Shown: in pieces, positions 21,725-33,729 of the stretch
Layout: the number at the start of each line of letters is the position of its first letter
How positions within the stretch are numbered: the stretch's first letter is position 1
Source of the DNA: Methylorubrum salsuginis
Lineage (GTDB): Bacteria > Pseudomonadota > Alphaproteobacteria > Rhizobiales > Beijerinckiaceae
Assembly (NCBI RefSeq): GCF_900114375.1
Contig: NZ_FOSV01000008.1
Span: forward strand, 1 to 64,000
DNA length: 64,000 nt
Reading direction: 5' to 3'
Position numbers and translations under genes: made by a program
The notes under the pieces: generated by a model
The model's input: the letters and a program-made list of their open reading frames with translations, nothing else
The model's database searches: none
Told to the model about the DNA's origin: nothing

Positions 21725-22073
21725 GGGGGCTTTCTCGGGCGGCTCTCGTTCGCAAACCGTCGCACCACCCTCGGGCGCATGCCCCGGAAACATCGCACGC
21801 CGCGCCGGTGCTCGCCAAGCCGCGGCTCCGCCGCTTCCCGGACCGCCGTCGCGGAGCGGAAAGCCCGAGAGATCTCGGATCCCCGCGAAGGTCGTCGCCG
21901 CTGTTCGAAGCCGGGCAAGGAATTCGCGGGGATCGCCGCGGCGATCCCCCCGCAAAGCCCCGTTTCCGCCGACAGGGTCACGTGCTAAGGGCGATTCAGC
22001 GAGGCAAGGTCAAGCTCATCGGCTTACTTTGCATTCAAAAGACAAACTGCCCGCAGGGAGGCTCCTCAGGACC
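21725..22073. other. Divergent intergenic region upstream of pccB
   Basis: About 350 bases between the oxygenase (minus) and pccB (plus). Apart from a perfect palindrome at 21928-21949 (listed separately) I see no gene, RNA or long repeat. The last 60 bases before pccB are A-richer than the rest and probably hold its promoter and leader. Confidence 0.5.
21928..21949. promoter_or_regulatory. Perfect 22-base palindrome in the pccB upstream region
   Basis: Arms GGGGATCGCC (21928-21937) and GGCGATCCCC (21940-21949) separated by GC. It lies 124 bases before the pccB start and about 200 before the divergent oxygenase start. It could be an operator or a transcript hairpin; there is no adjacent T-tract on either strand, so an intrinsic terminator is less likely. 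Confidence 0.35.
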
Positions 22074-23606
<1,533 letters not shown>

Positions 23607-23622
23607 GCGGGCTGTTCGACGG

Positions 23623-23645
23623 GAGCCCGGCCGAGTGCCGGGCTC
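23623..23645 (+). terminator. Hairpin after pccB
   Basis: Perfect nine-base arms GAGCCCGGC and GCCGGGCTC around a five-base loop, 17 bases after the pccB stop. No T-tract follows, so it may act as a 3' stabiliser or a factor-dependent terminator. Confidence 0.45.
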
Positions 23646-23692
23646 TGCGCTTCTGCGTTGCGCCGCCCTCCCCTGCGCGAGCGGGAGCATCC

Positions 23693-23794
23693 GTGACGAC
23701 GATGGGTTTTCAGTACGATCGCGAAGCAGAGCTGCGGCGTCTCGACATCGAGGCAGCGATGCTGGCGCTCGCCGAGGCCGAACCGAACCGCTGA
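23693..23794 (+). CDS. Possible 33-residue protein downstream of pccB
   Basis: Short frame from GTG 23693 (or ATG 23702) after a GGGAG site seven bases upstream. The peptide contains YDREAELRRLDIEAAMLALAEAE, an acidic amphipathic helix with a non-random composition. No family recognised. It could be a small pccB-linked protein or a chance frame. Confidence 0.3.
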   Translation: MTTMGFQYDREAELRRLDIEAAMLALAEAEPNR

Positions 23795-23809
23795 GCGCGT
23801 CTTGGCGTG

Positions 23810-24148
23810 CTACTCCGGCACCGCCGCCACGCACAGCCGTACCGCCGCGTCGAGTTCGAGGTCGCGCGGGTCGCCGATATTCACGGTCTCTTCCAGGCAG
23901 CGGATGAAGTAGTCGCGGTCGAGCCGCGGCGACAGCGCCGAGAACGACTTGGCCAACCGATTGGCGAGGTCGATCCGGTCCTCGCTCGACGCGCGGCGAT
24001 AGGTGCTGAGCTTGTCGGTCACCGACAGCCGCGCCTCCGCGGCGCCCGTCAGGCCGCCCAGCAGGGTGCAGGCCAGAACCAGCGCGCCGGTTCGGCGCGG
24101 GCGAGCGGTGGCGAAAACCATCGGGGTTCGGGCGCGGGTGGTCGGCAT
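23810..24148 (-). CDS. Secreted small hypothetical protein
   Basis: A 112-residue protein with a basic start, a hydrophobic segment (GALVLACTLLGGLTGAAEA) and a probable cleavage site near residue 39. The mature part is helical and charged (TDKLSTYRRASSEDRIDLANRLAKSF) with two Cys (IRCLEE and RLCVAA). The true start may be the internal Met at residue 10. No known domain. Confidence 0.6.
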   Translation of the reverse strand: MPTTRARTPMVFATARPRRTGALVLACTLLGGLTGAAEARLSVTDKLSTYRRASSEDRIDLANRLAKSFSALSPRLDRDYFIRCLEETVNIGDPRDLELDAAVRLCVAAVPE

Positions 24149-24226
24149 CGGCGATCCTGATCGGCCCCCGGAAGTGGGGAGCCGACCATTTCCGCGCGCG
24201 GCGGAAGCCGGGTCAATGGCAATCGG

Positions 24227-24781
24227 TCAGCCAAAATTGCCCGCCCGGTGGGCCGCCAGGGCCGGGGCCGCACCCGTGAGACGGCGCTTGAGGCGCACCA
24301 GGGCCTCGCGCTGCAACTCGCTGGGGGCCGAATGGGCCGAGGCGACCTGGGTCAGCATCTCGATGAAGTGCCGCCGCTCGTCCTCGGTCAGCCGCTCCCG
24401 CAACAGCGGCACCAGCGGGTCGGCCACCAGCGAGAACGGTCGGCGCGCTTCCGTGTAGCGCCACGCCCGCTCGAAGGTCGCCGAGATCGTGTCGATCCGG
24501 AGCGGGTTCTCCATCAACTCCAGGATGCGGGTCTTCTCCGAGGCCGTGACCGGGCTGCCGGTGCGCACGATCTGGATCATCAGGATCACGGCGGCGAGCC
24601 GCACGTCGTTCACCCGTTCGAGCGGTGTGCCGATCAGTCCGTGGATCGCCGATTTCGCCCGCCGCTGAAGACCCTTGGTGTCCCGATCGACCTCCTGGAT
24701 CTGCTTCACGGTGCCATGGACCCTCAGGATCCAGAACAGGATGCCGGCCAGGACGGTGATCGCGATGATGAGGACGGGCAA
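24227..24781 (-). CDS. Membrane-anchored TerB-like protein
   Basis: A 184-residue protein with one N-terminal membrane helix (about 1-19) and a cytosolic helical domain. The run VRLAAVILMIQIVRTGSPVTASEKTRILELM and later LTEDERRHFIEMLTQVASAH follow the all-helical pattern of TerB-like (tellurite resistance-family) domains, which lack an established enzymatic role. No ter neighbours are present, so tellurite resistance is not implied. Convergent with nothing; tRNA-Val lies upstream on the same strand. Confidence 0.6.
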   Translation of the reverse strand: MPVLIIAITVLAGILFWILRVHGTVKQIQEVDRDTKGLQRRAKSAIHGLIGTPLERVNDVRLAAVILMIQIVRTGSPVTASEKTRILELMENPLRIDTISATFERAWRYTEARRPFSLVADPLVPLLRERLTEDERRHFIEMLTQVASAHSAPSELQREALVRLKRRLTGAAPALAAHRAGNFG

Positions 24782-24891
24782 ACGGCACCTCCGCGCGCCC
24801 GGGACGGGCGAATCGGGCGCAAATCCAGCATAGCCGGGAGCGCACGGTCAAACCGCTGCGCCCGAACGAAGATGAGGAGAAGAAGAGGGCG

Positions 24892-24966
24892 TGGTGGGCG
24901 CGACAGGGATCGAACCTGTGACCCTTCGCGTGTGAAGCGAATGCTCTCCCGCTGAGCTACGCACCC
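24892..24966 (-). tRNA. tRNA-Val (anticodon CAC)
   Basis: A 75-base cloverleaf read on the minus strand. The acceptor arms GGGTGCG and CGCGCCC pair with one T-G wobble; the anticodon stem TTCGC/GCGAA closes a seven-base loop TTCACAC giving anticodon CAC; the T arm reads CACAGGTTCGATCCCTGT. Discriminator A and an encoded CCA end the gene. Confidence 0.97.
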
Positions 24967-25132
24967 GAGCCCCGCATGCCGCTCGGGAAAGGCGGCAAGG
25001 GCGCCGCAAACGCGGCGTGAGGGCCGTATACGTCGGGTCGAGGCGCTCGTAAAGCGCCTTGTTCGCCGGAATGCGGCTCGTCCGTTTTGTCCGCCCGTTC
25101 GCCTTGCCCGGCCCGCCGAATCGGACTAGTGA

Positions 25133-26869
<1,737 letters not shown>

Positions 26870-26916
26870 TTTGTCCGTTTCAGGCCGTGCTTCGCTCGGC
26901 CTGACCGTTCCGCCAG

Positions 26917-26948
26917 GGCCGGCGTCGCGAAAGCGGCGCCGGCCTTTT
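26917..26948 (+). terminator. Intrinsic terminator of ilvC
   Basis: Arms GGCCGGCG (26917-26924) and CGCCGGCC (26937-26944), inner pairing around a GAAA tetraloop, followed directly by four T. A weaker hairpin (CAGGCCG/CGGCCTG) lies just before it at 26881-26903. Confidence 0.85.
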
Positions 26949-27055
26949 CACTTCGGCATCGCGGGCATTTTGCCCTTCGACGGTCGGCCGCCGACGTGCC
27001 ACAAGGGCCGCGCCCGCGCGAGACGGGCCGGACGATAAGGAACGGGAGGACGAGA

Positions 27056-27709
27056 ATGGAATCGCTCTACAGCGAGGAGCACCGCGCGCTCCAGGACGCC
27101 TTCGACACCCGCAAGCTCGCCGACTTCCTCGACAAGCACCATGTCCAACCGGCGATCGGCGAGATGGAGCGCGCGTTCATCGAGAGCCGCGACATGTTCT
27201 TCCTCTCCACCGTCGATCCGGACGGCAATCCGACGGTCTCCTACAAGGGCGGCCCGACCGGCGTGGTGAAGGTGCTGGGCCCGAACGAACTCGCCTTCCC
27301 CGGTTTCGACGGCAACGGCATGTTCCTGTCGATGGGCAACGTCGCCGGCCAGGGCAAGGTCGGCCTGCTGTTCATCGATTTCGAGACGCCGCACCGCCTG
27401 CGCGTCCAGGGTACCGCCCGGATCGTGCGCGACGACCCCCTGCTCTCCGAGTGGGCGGAGGCGAAATACGTCGTGCGGGTCGATGTCACGAAGGCCTGGG
27501 TCAACTGCCCGCGCTACATCCACAAGCACGCCAAGGTCGAGCAGAGCCGCTACGTGCCGAAGCCCGATGCCGAGACCCCGCTGGCCCAGTGGAAGCGCCT
27601 CGACATCGTGCAGGAGGTCATCAGCGACGCGGACAAGGCCCGGGTCGCCCAGGAAGGTGTGCTGGACCTCGACGCCTACGGCGCCAAGGTGATGCAGGGC
27701 GAGGGCTGA
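27056..27709 (+). CDS. Pyridoxamine 5'-phosphate oxidase-family flavoprotein
   Basis: A 217-residue protein of the PPOX split-barrel class (FMN- or F420-binding). Typical segments are the N-terminal helix followed by FFLSTVDPDGNPTVSYKGGPTGVVKV, the core strand GLLFIDFETPHRLRVQGTARIV and WVNCPRYIHKH, seen in the general-stress/PPOX subgroup rather than in PdxH. Substrate unknown. A GGGAGGACGAG site precedes the ATG. It stands alone, with ilvC's terminator upstream and a structured region shared with convergent xoxF downstream. Confidence 0.85.
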   Translation: MESLYSEEHRALQDAFDTRKLADFLDKHHVQPAIGEMERAFIESRDMFFLSTVDPDGNPTVSYKGGPTGVVKVLGPNELAFPGFDGNGMFLSMGNVAGQGKVGLLFIDFETPHRLRVQGTARIVRDDPLLSEWAEAKYVVRVDVTKAWVNCPRYIHKHAKVEQSRYVPKPDAETPLAQWKRLDIVQEVISDADKARVAQEGVLDLDAYGAKVMQGEG

Positions 27710-27749
27710 CCGCTTCGTCCGCCGATCGGCTCGCCGAAAAGGGACCGAT

Positions 27750-27851
27750 CACCGGCGGGATCGAGACGGGGCATGCCCCGTCTGTCCGCCGGTGTCCGAT
27801 CCCGGGCAGGGTCCGAAATCCTGTTCCGGCCGGGGCCATGGAGCCCCGGCC
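27750..27851. terminator. Structured intergenic region between the PPOX gene and convergent xoxF
   Basis: Two hairpins. The first is nested: outer arms CACCGGCGG (27750-27758) and CCGCCGGTG (27786-27794) enclose the perfect palindrome GACGGGGCATGCCCCGTC. The second has arms GGCCGGGGC (27828-27836) and GCCCCGGCC (27843-27851), starting 11 bases past the xoxF stop. No T-tracts; probably a two-way terminator or 3' RNA stabiliser. Confidence 0.6.
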
Positions 27852-27861
27852 AGCGTCTGCC

Positions 27862-29649
27862 TCAGCGCGCCGCCATCTTCTTGGGCAGCTTGAAGGCCCA
27901 GAAGCTGCCGCCCTGGTTGATGCCCGCGGTGGACTTGGCCACCTCGCCGCCCCAGAGCGGGACCGCGCCGCCCCAACCGGCCGCGACGCCGATCCATTGC
28001 TCGCCGTCCTGCTCCCAGGTGATCGGCGAGGAGACCACACCGGTGCCGACCTGGAACTTCCACACCTCGTCGCCGGTCTTGGCGTCGAAGGCTTTCAGGA
28101 AGCCCTCCGGCGTGCCGGTGAAGACGAGGTTGCCGCCGGTGGTGAGCACGCCGCCCCAGAGCGGAGCCTTGTTCTTGTAGTTCCACACCACCTTGCCGGT
28201 GGCCGGGTCGATCGCCTTCAGCGAGCCGATATGGTCCTCGAAGACCGGCTTGATGGTGAAGCCGGCGCCGAGATAGGCGGCGCCCTTCTTGTAGTTCACC
28301 GGCTCGTTCCAGATGTCCATGCCCCACTCGTTAGAGGGGACGTAGAACAGCTTGGTGTCGGGGCTGTAGCCGATCGGCATCCAGTTCTTGCCGCCGAGGA
28401 AGCTCGGCACCGCGAACACGGACTTGCCCTTCTTGCCGTCCTCGGACTTCGACGGATCGCCGGGGCGGAACGCATCGTCGTAGATCGGGCGGCCGTCCTT
28501 ATCGATGCCCTTGGCCCAGTTGATCTTCTCGACGAACGGCGAGGCCGAGATGAACTTTCCGTTGGTGCGATCCAGAACGTAGAAGAAGCCGTTGCGGTCG
28601 GCGGTGGCGCCGGCCTTGACGGTCTTGCCGTCCTTCTGGAGGTCGAACGGCACGAACTCGTTCACGCCGTCGAAGTCCCAGCCGTCATGCGGGGTGGTCT
28701 GGAAGCCCCACACGATCTCGCCGTTGTCGGGGTTGAGCGCGATGCGCGAGGCCGACCACTTGTTGTCGCCGGGGCGCAGGGCCGAGTTCCACGGGCCGGG
28801 GTTGCCGGTGCCGAAGTACAGGAGGTTGGTCTCGGCGTCGTAGGTACCGCCGAGCCAGGTCGCGCCGCCGCCGTACTTCCACATGTCGCCCGGCCAGGTC
28901 TCGTTGACCTTGCCGGTCATGGTCGAGGGCTTGCCGTTCAGCTCGCCCATATGGCCCTCGATGACGGGGCGCTTCCAGATGATCTCGCCGGTCTCGGCGT
29001 CGCGGGCCTCGACCCGGCCGACGATGCCGAACTCGCCGCCCGACACGCCGGTGATGATCTTGCCGTTCACGATCAAGGGCGCAGCGGTGTAGCTGTAGCC
29101 GGCCTTGAAGTCGTCGATGTCCTTGCGCCACACCACCTTGCCGGTCTTGGCGTCGAGGGCGACGAGCTTGGCGTCGAGCGTGCCGAAATAGACCTTGTCC
29201 TTGTAGAGCGCCGCACCGCGGTTCACCACGTCGCAGCAGGGCAGGATGCCCTCGGGCAGGCGGGCGTTGTACTCCCACAGCTTCTCGCCGGTGCGGGAAT
29301 CGACCGCGTACATGCGCGAATACGAGCCGGTGACGTAGATCACGCCGTCCTTGACCAGCGCCTGGCTTTCCTGGCCGCGCTGCTTCTCGCCGCCGAAGGA
29401 GAAGGAATAGGCCGGGACGAGGCCCTGGATCGTCTCCTTGTTGATGGCCTTCAGCGGCGAGTAGCGCTGCGCCTGGAGGCCGAGGCCGTAGGTGACGACG
29501 TCGTCGGGGGTCTTGGCGTCGTTGAGGATCGCCTCGTTGCTGACGCCGCCCGACGCCTTGTTGGCCTCGGGGGCCGCGAGCGCCTGCGACGCGCCCGCGA
29601 GGAGCGCCGCCGCCCCCACGGCCGCGAGGAACCGGTCACGCACCTTCAT
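27862..29649 (-). CDS. xoxF: Lanthanide-dependent methanol dehydrogenase XoxF
   Basis: Periplasmic PQQ enzyme oxidising methanol (and probably formaldehyde) and passing electrons to cytochrome XoxG. The 595-residue precursor has a signal peptide ending near residue 26, the vicinal disulfide C138-C139, tryptophan-docking propeller repeats, and GGEFGIVG and ATWLGGTYD active-site strands. The metal-type marker is clear: [11 protein letters not shown] carries the catalytic Asp (D325) plus a second Asp two residues on (D327), where calcium-type MxaF has Ala. This marks a lanthanide enzyme. An AGGAGGAAG ribosome binding site precedes the ATG. A hairpin at 29853-29899 separates it from xoxJ, so it probably has its own promoter. 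The calcium-enzyme small subunit gene is absent. Confidence 0.96.
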   Translation of the reverse strand: MKVRDRFLAAVGAAALLAGASQALAAPEANKASGGVSNEAILNDAKTPDDVVTYGLGLQAQRYSPLKAINKETIQGLVPAYSFSFGGEKQRGQESQALVKDGVIYVTGSYSRMYAVDSRTGEKLWEYNARLPEGILPCCDVVNRGAALYKDKVYFGTLDAKLVALDAKTGKVVWRKDIDDFKAGYSYTAAPLIVNGKIITGVSGGEFGIVGRVEARDAETGEIIWKRPVIEGHMGELNGKPSTMTGKVNETWPGDMWKYGGGATWLGGTYDAETNLLYFGTGNPGPWNSALRPGDNKWSASRIALNPDNGEIVWGFQTTPHDGWDFDGVNEFVPFDLQKDGKTVKAGATADRNGFFYVLDRTNGKFISASPFVEKINWAKGIDKDGRPIYDDAFRPGDPSKSEDGKKGKSVFAVPSFLGGKNWMPIGYSPDTKLFYVPSNEWGMDIWNEPVNYKKGAAYLGAGFTIKPVFEDHIGSLKAIDPATGKVVWNYKNKAPLWGGVLTTGGNLVFTGTPEGFLKAFDAKTGDEVWKFQVGTGVVSSPITWEQDGEQWIGVAAGWGGAVPLWGGEVAKSTAGINQGGSFWAFKLPKKMAAR

Positions 29650-29768
29650 CGCACTTCCTCCTGATCTTGGACGGGCTGCCGGCGGACCTTGTCTCGATCT
29701 CTCGAACGGCCTCCCATGATCGGCAAGCTATCCACGCGCGGGCGGCGTGGTTATTGGCCATAAGTCCA

Positions 29769-29798
29769 AGATAAGATTTTTGCGGCGCAGCAAATCAA
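29769..29798 (-). promoter_or_regulatory. Possible sigma-70-like promoter of xoxF
   Basis: On the minus strand TTGATT (29798-29793) and TTATCT (29774-29769) are spaced by 18 bases, in an AT-richer patch 120 bases upstream of the xoxF start. Methylobacterium promoters often deviate from the E. coli consensus, so this is a weak call. The remainder of the 29650-29970 gap holds the terminator-like hairpin and no gene. Confidence 0.25.
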
Positions 29799-29852
29799 TT
29801 CGGAGAAAGAGATTCTGTCGATCTCTACAGTCGATGCCGCGAGCGCCGGACG

Positions 29853-29899
29853 CGAAAAAGCCTCGAACCACGCGCGGAGCGCAGCCCGAAGCTTTTTCG
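29853..29899 (-). terminator. Terminator-like hairpin between xoxJ and xoxF
   Basis: Arms CGAAAAAGCCTCG (29853-29865) and CGAAGCTTTTTCG (29887-29899) pair at 12 of 13 positions, with A-runs and T-runs at the base, the shape of a bidirectional intrinsic terminator. It lies about 70 bases beyond the xoxJ stop and about 200 before the xoxF start, so it would separate xoxGJ from xoxF transcription. Confidence 0.65.
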
Positions 29900-29970
29900 A
29901 TTCTTCGCGGCTTCCGCAATCGAAGCGGCGTCGTGAGCTTTCCGGCCGGTCGCCTCGGACGCAGCCGCTC

Positions 29971-30837
29971 TCAAAATCCCTTCGGCGCCGCGTAGCTCAC
30001 CCCGTAGCGCGCGCAGATCGCCTTCAGCCGCCCGTCCTCCGTCATCGCCCCGAGCGTCTCGCCCACCGCGTAGCCGAGGTCGCGCGAATCGGAGCGCACC
30101 GCCCCGCCGAGCTCCCAGTTCGTCTTCACGAGCCCGCCGAGTGCGATCTCGACCACGGGGAAGCGGTCCGGCCCGGCTTTGGCTTCGAACAAGGCCGCCT
30201 CGATCGCCGGGCGCGTGCCGGCCAGGATCGCGGTCTCGCCCGCGAGAAACGCCTTGGCGGCCTCCTCGAAGTTGCGGAAATGCTTGAGGTTGTTCCGGTA
30301 GCGCCCGTTCTCGGCCATCAGAATCTGCAGGTCTGAGGCGCTGGCGCCCTCCACTGCGATTTGATGCTCCTCGATGTCGGGAAAGCTCGAAAAGCCCTCC
30401 ATCCTGTCGCGCGCCCAGGCGAAGGCGAGGCGCTGCTCGAAATAGGGACGGACCAGAAAGACCTGCTCGTTGCGGATGCCGAGCAGCTTGTCGTTCGGCA
30501 CGTGCAGCATCAGGTCGGCGAGCTTCGAGCCGGCGAGGTCGCCCTTCCACAGGTTGAGGCGGAAATCGCCGTCGACGTTCTCGCCGGCGTCCACGAGGCG
30601 CAGGTCGAGCTTGAGCTTCAGCGCCTCGGCGAGCGCATGCGCCACGTCCACGTCGATGCCGACGGGTTTCCCGTCGCGCATCTCCGAGAACGGCGCGTTC
30701 TCGGCGTAGAGGGCGACCCGCAGGGTGCCGTCCGCACTCACCTCGTCGAGGGGGCGGGCGAAACCGGGGCGCGCGGCCAGAGCCGCGAGGCCCGCGAATG
30801 CCGACAGCGCGCCGCGCCGGGTGAGGGTGCGCGACAC
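29971..30837 (-). CDS. xoxJ: XoxJ, periplasmic binding protein-like accessory of XoxF
   Basis: Member of the MxaJ/XoxJ branch of periplasmic solute-binding folds, thought to help activate or mature methanol dehydrogenase. The 288-residue precursor starts at GTG 30837, two bases after the xoxG stop, so translation is coupled. The N-terminus SRTLTRRGALSAFAG contains a twin-arginine motif, suggesting Tat export. The body starts with the solute-binding pattern LRVALYAENAPFSEMRDGKPVGIDVDVAHALAEAL. No ABC permease or ATPase is encoded nearby, which fits an accessory rather than a transport role. Confidence 0.9.
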   Translation of the reverse strand: MSRTLTRRGALSAFAGLAALAARPGFARPLDEVSADGTLRVALYAENAPFSEMRDGKPVGIDVDVAHALAEALKLKLDLRLVDAGENVDGDFRLNLWKGDLAGSKLADLMLHVPNDKLLGIRNEQVFLVRPYFEQRLAFAWARDRMEGFSSFPDIEEHQIAVEGASASDLQILMAENGRYRNNLKHFRNFEEAAKAFLAGETAILAGTRPAIEAALFEAKAGPDRFPVVEIALGGLVKTNWELGGAVRSDSRDLGYAVGETLGAMTEDGRLKAICARYGVSYAAPKGF

Positions 30838-30839
30838 GG

Positions 30840-31259
30840 CTACTCTTCGTGCTTGGATTCGAGGTAGGTGCGGATCGCCCACATCGCCTCTTGGGAGAGG
30901 ACGCCGTCGAAGGCCGGCATCTTGGTCACGCCGTTGATGACGGCGCCGTGCTTCATCCGCTCGACGAAGTACTCGTCGCCCTCCTTGCCGGTCGGCAGGT
31001 AGCGCAGGTCCGGGGCGAGGCCGCCGGAGATCATCTGCAGGCCGTGGCAGCGGGCGCAGTTCTGGTTGTAGCCGGAATCGCCGATCGCGACCGCCTTCTC
31101 GTTGCCGCGATAGGGGTTTTCCGCCTTCCACTCGGTGCCGAGCGCTTCGAGCCCGTCGGTGTTGACCGGCTGGGGCTGCACGTCGCCATGGGCGAGCGCA
31201 CCGCCCGCGAGCACCAGCCCGAGCAGAAGCCCGCCGGCCAGCCGAATCCGTGAGGTCAT
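30840..31259 (-). CDS. xoxG: XoxG-type cytochrome c (c-553i/PedF-like)
   Basis: Periplasmic c-type cytochrome, the presumed electron acceptor of XoxF. The 139-residue precursor has a signal peptide (to about residue 23), one haem motif CARCH (C68, C71, H72) and the probable axial Met at 114 in TKMPAF. It is a short single-haem protein resembling the cytochromes associated with PQQ alcohol dehydrogenases. First gene of xoxG-xoxJ; start ATG 31259. The upstream 230 bases are shared with the divergent plus-strand operon. Confidence 0.88.
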   Translation of the reverse strand: MTSRIRLAGGLLLGLVLAGGALAHGDVQPQPVNTDGLEALGTEWKAENPYRGNEKAVAIGDSGYNQNCARCHGLQMISGGLAPDLRYLPTGKEGDEYFVERMKHGAVINGVTKMPAFDGVLSQEAMWAIRTYLESKHEE

Positions 31260-31492
31260 GTCGGTCTCGCTCCCTGCCGGCCCCGAGAGGCGGCATGTTG
31301 TGCGGGAGGCGGATAAGCTTGACGCCCGCGCTCCTCGATTGTGGGCCACGGTATCAAGCCGGCCCGAGGGGACCCATTGTGCTTTGGTACGACGCAGCCG
31401 GCGCCCCGGTTGCGACCTTGGTCCAATATCGGTGCCGTTCGACCGCCGCCTATGCTTCCCCCAAAATCCAGGGTGGAACCGTTCGGGGCAGG

Positions 31493-32737
31493 ATGCCGAA
31501 ACGCGCCGATCTCACCGAGGGCGGCCGAGGGGCTTTCGGCAGGCATGTCCTGCCGGCCCTCCTGCTGGCGTTCGTTGTCCTGTCGGCATCCTCCGTTCAG
31601 GCGGCTCCGCCCGCGTCCCCCACCCTGACGATCCACTACGTCGAGCGCAGGGTCGAGCGCCCGACGCCGCTCAACAACGAGCCGCCGATCCCCGACGACG
31701 AGGGGCTTCGCGGAGCCGAACTGGGACTGCGGGACGGCAACGCCACCGGCCGCTTCGTCGGCCTCTCGTTCGCCCTCAAGCCGACGGTGATCGAACCCGG
31801 CGCCGACCTGCAAGCGGCGCTGGCCGCCCTGGCCCGCGAGAGCGGTCCCTTGCGCTTCCTCGTCGTCAACGCGCCCGCCGACGACCTCCTGGCCATCGCC
31901 GACGCCCCCGAGACGCGCGAGGCGGTGACGCTCAATGTCGGCGCCCCGGATGTGCGGCTGCGCGACCGCGATTGCCGGGCCCGGCTCCTCCATGTGCTGC
32001 CCTCGCGCGACATGCTCACCGACGCGCTGGCGCAACTCCTGCTCTACAAGCGCTGGAACCGCCTGCTGCTGGTCTCCGGCCCCGGTGCGGACGACGCCCT
32101 CTACGCGGACGCTCTCCGAAAAAGCGCGAAGAAATTCGGCGCCCGGATCGTCGCCGAGGCGAGCTTCGACGCCCGCGGCGCGGATCTCCGCGATTCCGCC
32201 CTCAAGGAATTCGCCCTCATCACCCGCGGCCCCGAGCACGACGTGGTGGCGGTGGCCGACGAGCGGGCCGAGTTCGGCGCCAACCTCGTCTACAACACCG
32301 CCTCCCCCCGCCCCGTCGTCGGCACGCAGGGGCTGACCCCGACTGCCTGGGGCCGCCCGGTCGAGGCCTGGGCGGCGGTGCAGTTGCAGGGGCGCTTCGC
32401 CAAGTTGGCCTCCCGCCCGATGGGGGCCATCGACTGGGCCGGCTGGATGGCGGTGCACGCGGTGACCGAGGCCGCCACCCAGCTCAAGTCGAGCGACCCG
32501 GCCGCCATCCGCGACCTGCTTCTCTCGAAAAAATTCGAGGTCGGCGGTTTCAAGGGGCGGGCGCTCAGCTTCCGCCCCTGGAACGGGCAATTGCGCCAGC
32601 CGGTCTTCGTGCTCTGGCCCGGCGCCGTGGTCGCCGCCGCCCCGGTCGAGGGGTTTCTGCACCGGCGCACCGAACTCGACACCCTCGGGCTCGACGAGCC
32701 CGAGAGCGCCTGCCGCGCCTTCGGAGGCAACGGATGA
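31493..32737 (+). CDS. PQQ-dehydrogenase-associated ABC-type substrate-binding protein
   Basis: Secreted protein of 414 residues: signal segment at about 18-42 (FGRHVLPALLLAFVVLSASSVQA) and a periplasmic-binding fold of the Leu/Ile/Val class (LTIHYVERRVERPTPLNNEPPIPDDEGLRGAELGLRDGNATGRF is the family start). It matches the family recurring beside PQQ alcohol dehydrogenases, in which no cognate permease or ATPase is encoded; none is present here. The ligand is unknown. First gene of a coupled four-gene operon (ATGA overlap with the next), divergent from xoxGJ. Start ATG 31493. Confidence 0.88.
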   Translation: MPKRADLTEGGRGAFGRHVLPALLLAFVVLSASSVQAAPPASPTLTIHYVERRVERPTPLNNEPPIPDDEGLRGAELGLRDGNATGRFVGLSFALKPTVIEPGADLQAALAALARESGPLRFLVVNAPADDLLAIADAPETREAVTLNVGAPDVRLRDRDCRARLLHVLPSRDMLTDALAQLLLYKRWNRLLLVSGPGADDALYADALRKSAKKFGARIVAEASFDARGADLRDSALKEFALITRGPEHDVVAVADERAEFGANLVYNTASPRPVVGTQGLTPTAWGRPVEAWAAVQLQGRFAKLASRPMGAIDWAGWMAVHAVTEAATQLKSSDPAAIRDLLLSKKFEVGGFKGRALSFRPWNGQLRQPVFVLWPGAVVAAAPVEGFLHRRTELDTLGLDEPESACRAFGGNG

Positions 32738-33729
32738 TTTTTTTGCGATTTTTTGTCGGTGTGGCGCTGCTGATGCCGCTCGGCGCGCAGGCGCACGAGG
32801 TCTACGTCTCGAACGAGCGCGACAACACCGTCTCGGTGATCGATTCCGCGACTTGGGAGGTGACCCGCACCTTCCCGGTCGGCCGCCGCCCGCGCGGTCT
32901 CACCTTCTCGAAGGACGGCCGGCGCCTGTTCGTTTGCGCCAGCGATTCCGACGCCGTGCAGGTGATCGATCCCGATACCGGCAAGCTGCTGCACGACCTG
33001 CCCTCGGGGGAGGACCCGGAGCAGTTCTCGCTGGCGCCCGATGGAAAAACCCTCTTCATCGCCAACGAGAACAACGCCACCACGACGGTCGTCGATGCCG
33101 ACACCCGCAAGGTGCTGGCGCAGATCGATGTCGGCATCGAGCCCGAGGGCATGGCGGTGAGCCCCGACGGCAAGCTCGCGGTGACGACCTCCGAGACCAC
33201 CAACATGGTCCACTGGATCGACACCGGAACGCTCCAGGCCACCGACGCGACGCCCGTCGGCCAGCGCCCGCGCCACGCCGAGTTCACCCGCGACGGCAGG
33301 CGGCTCTGGGTCTCCTCCGAGATCGGCGGCACGGTGGCGGTGATCGACGTCGCGACCCGTCGGGTGATCGAGACCATCGGGTTCGAGATCAAGGGGATTT
33401 CCGGCGACCGCATCCAGCCGGTCGGCATCGCGCTCGCGGAGGACGGGCGCAGCGCCTTCGTGGCGCTGGGGCCTTCGGATCGGGTCGCGGTGGTCGATAC
33501 CGAGAGCTTCAAGGTGAAGGCGTACATCCTCGTCGGTCGCCGGGTCTGGCACGTCGCGGCGTTGCCCGGCGGCGAGCGGCTGGTGACGACGAACGGCGTG
33601 TCGGGGGACGTGACGGTGATCGATGCGGGAAGCCTCAAGGCGATCCGCAGCATCAAGGTCGGCCGCTATCCCTGGGGCGCCGCGGTGCGGCCGGTGGCGG
33701 GCGTGCGCTCGGCAGGGGCGGCGGAGTGA
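32734..33729 (+). CDS. YVTN-type beta-propeller protein of the PQQ-associated family
   Basis: Secreted seven-bladed propeller of 331 residues. A signal peptide (to about residue 20) is followed by repeats of about 42 residues of the type VYVSNERDNTVSVIDSATWEVTRTFPVGRRPRGLTFSKDGRRLF, the YVTN pattern. Its family is a conserved companion of PQQ dehydrogenases in Pseudomonas-type and Methylobacterium-type gene clusters. Probable role: docking or scaffolding in the periplasm. ATG at 32734 overlaps the previous stop by four bases; its stop overlaps the next start (GTGA). Confidence 0.9.
   Translation: MIFLRFFVGVALLMPLGAQAHEVYVSNERDNTVSVIDSATWEVTRTFPVGRRPRGLTFSKDGRRLFVCASDSDAVQVIDPDTGKLLHDLPSGEDPEQFSLAPDGKTLFIANENNATTTVVDADTRKVLAQIDVGIEPEGMAVSPDGKLAVTTSETTNMVHWIDTGTLQATDATPVGQRPRHAEFTRDGRRLWVSSEIGGTVAVIDVATRRVIETIGFEIKGISGDRIQPVGIALAEDGRSAFVALGPSDRVAVVDTESFKVKAYILVGRRVWHVAALPGGERLVTTNGVSGDVTVIDAGSLKAIRSIKVGRYPWGAAVRPVAGVRSAGAAE

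Noticed and set aside
24227..24781. Tellurite resistance gene
   Set aside because: Only a TerB-like helical pattern is present, without terA, terC, terD or terZ neighbours.
27862..29649. Calcium-type methanol dehydrogenase MxaF
   Set aside because: The Asp two residues after the catalytic Asp and the absence of mxaI, mxaG and mxaJ neighbours identify XoxF.
31493..32737. Component of an amino acid ABC transporter
   Set aside because: No permease or ATPase gene is adjacent; the protein belongs to the PQQ-associated orphan binding-protein type.
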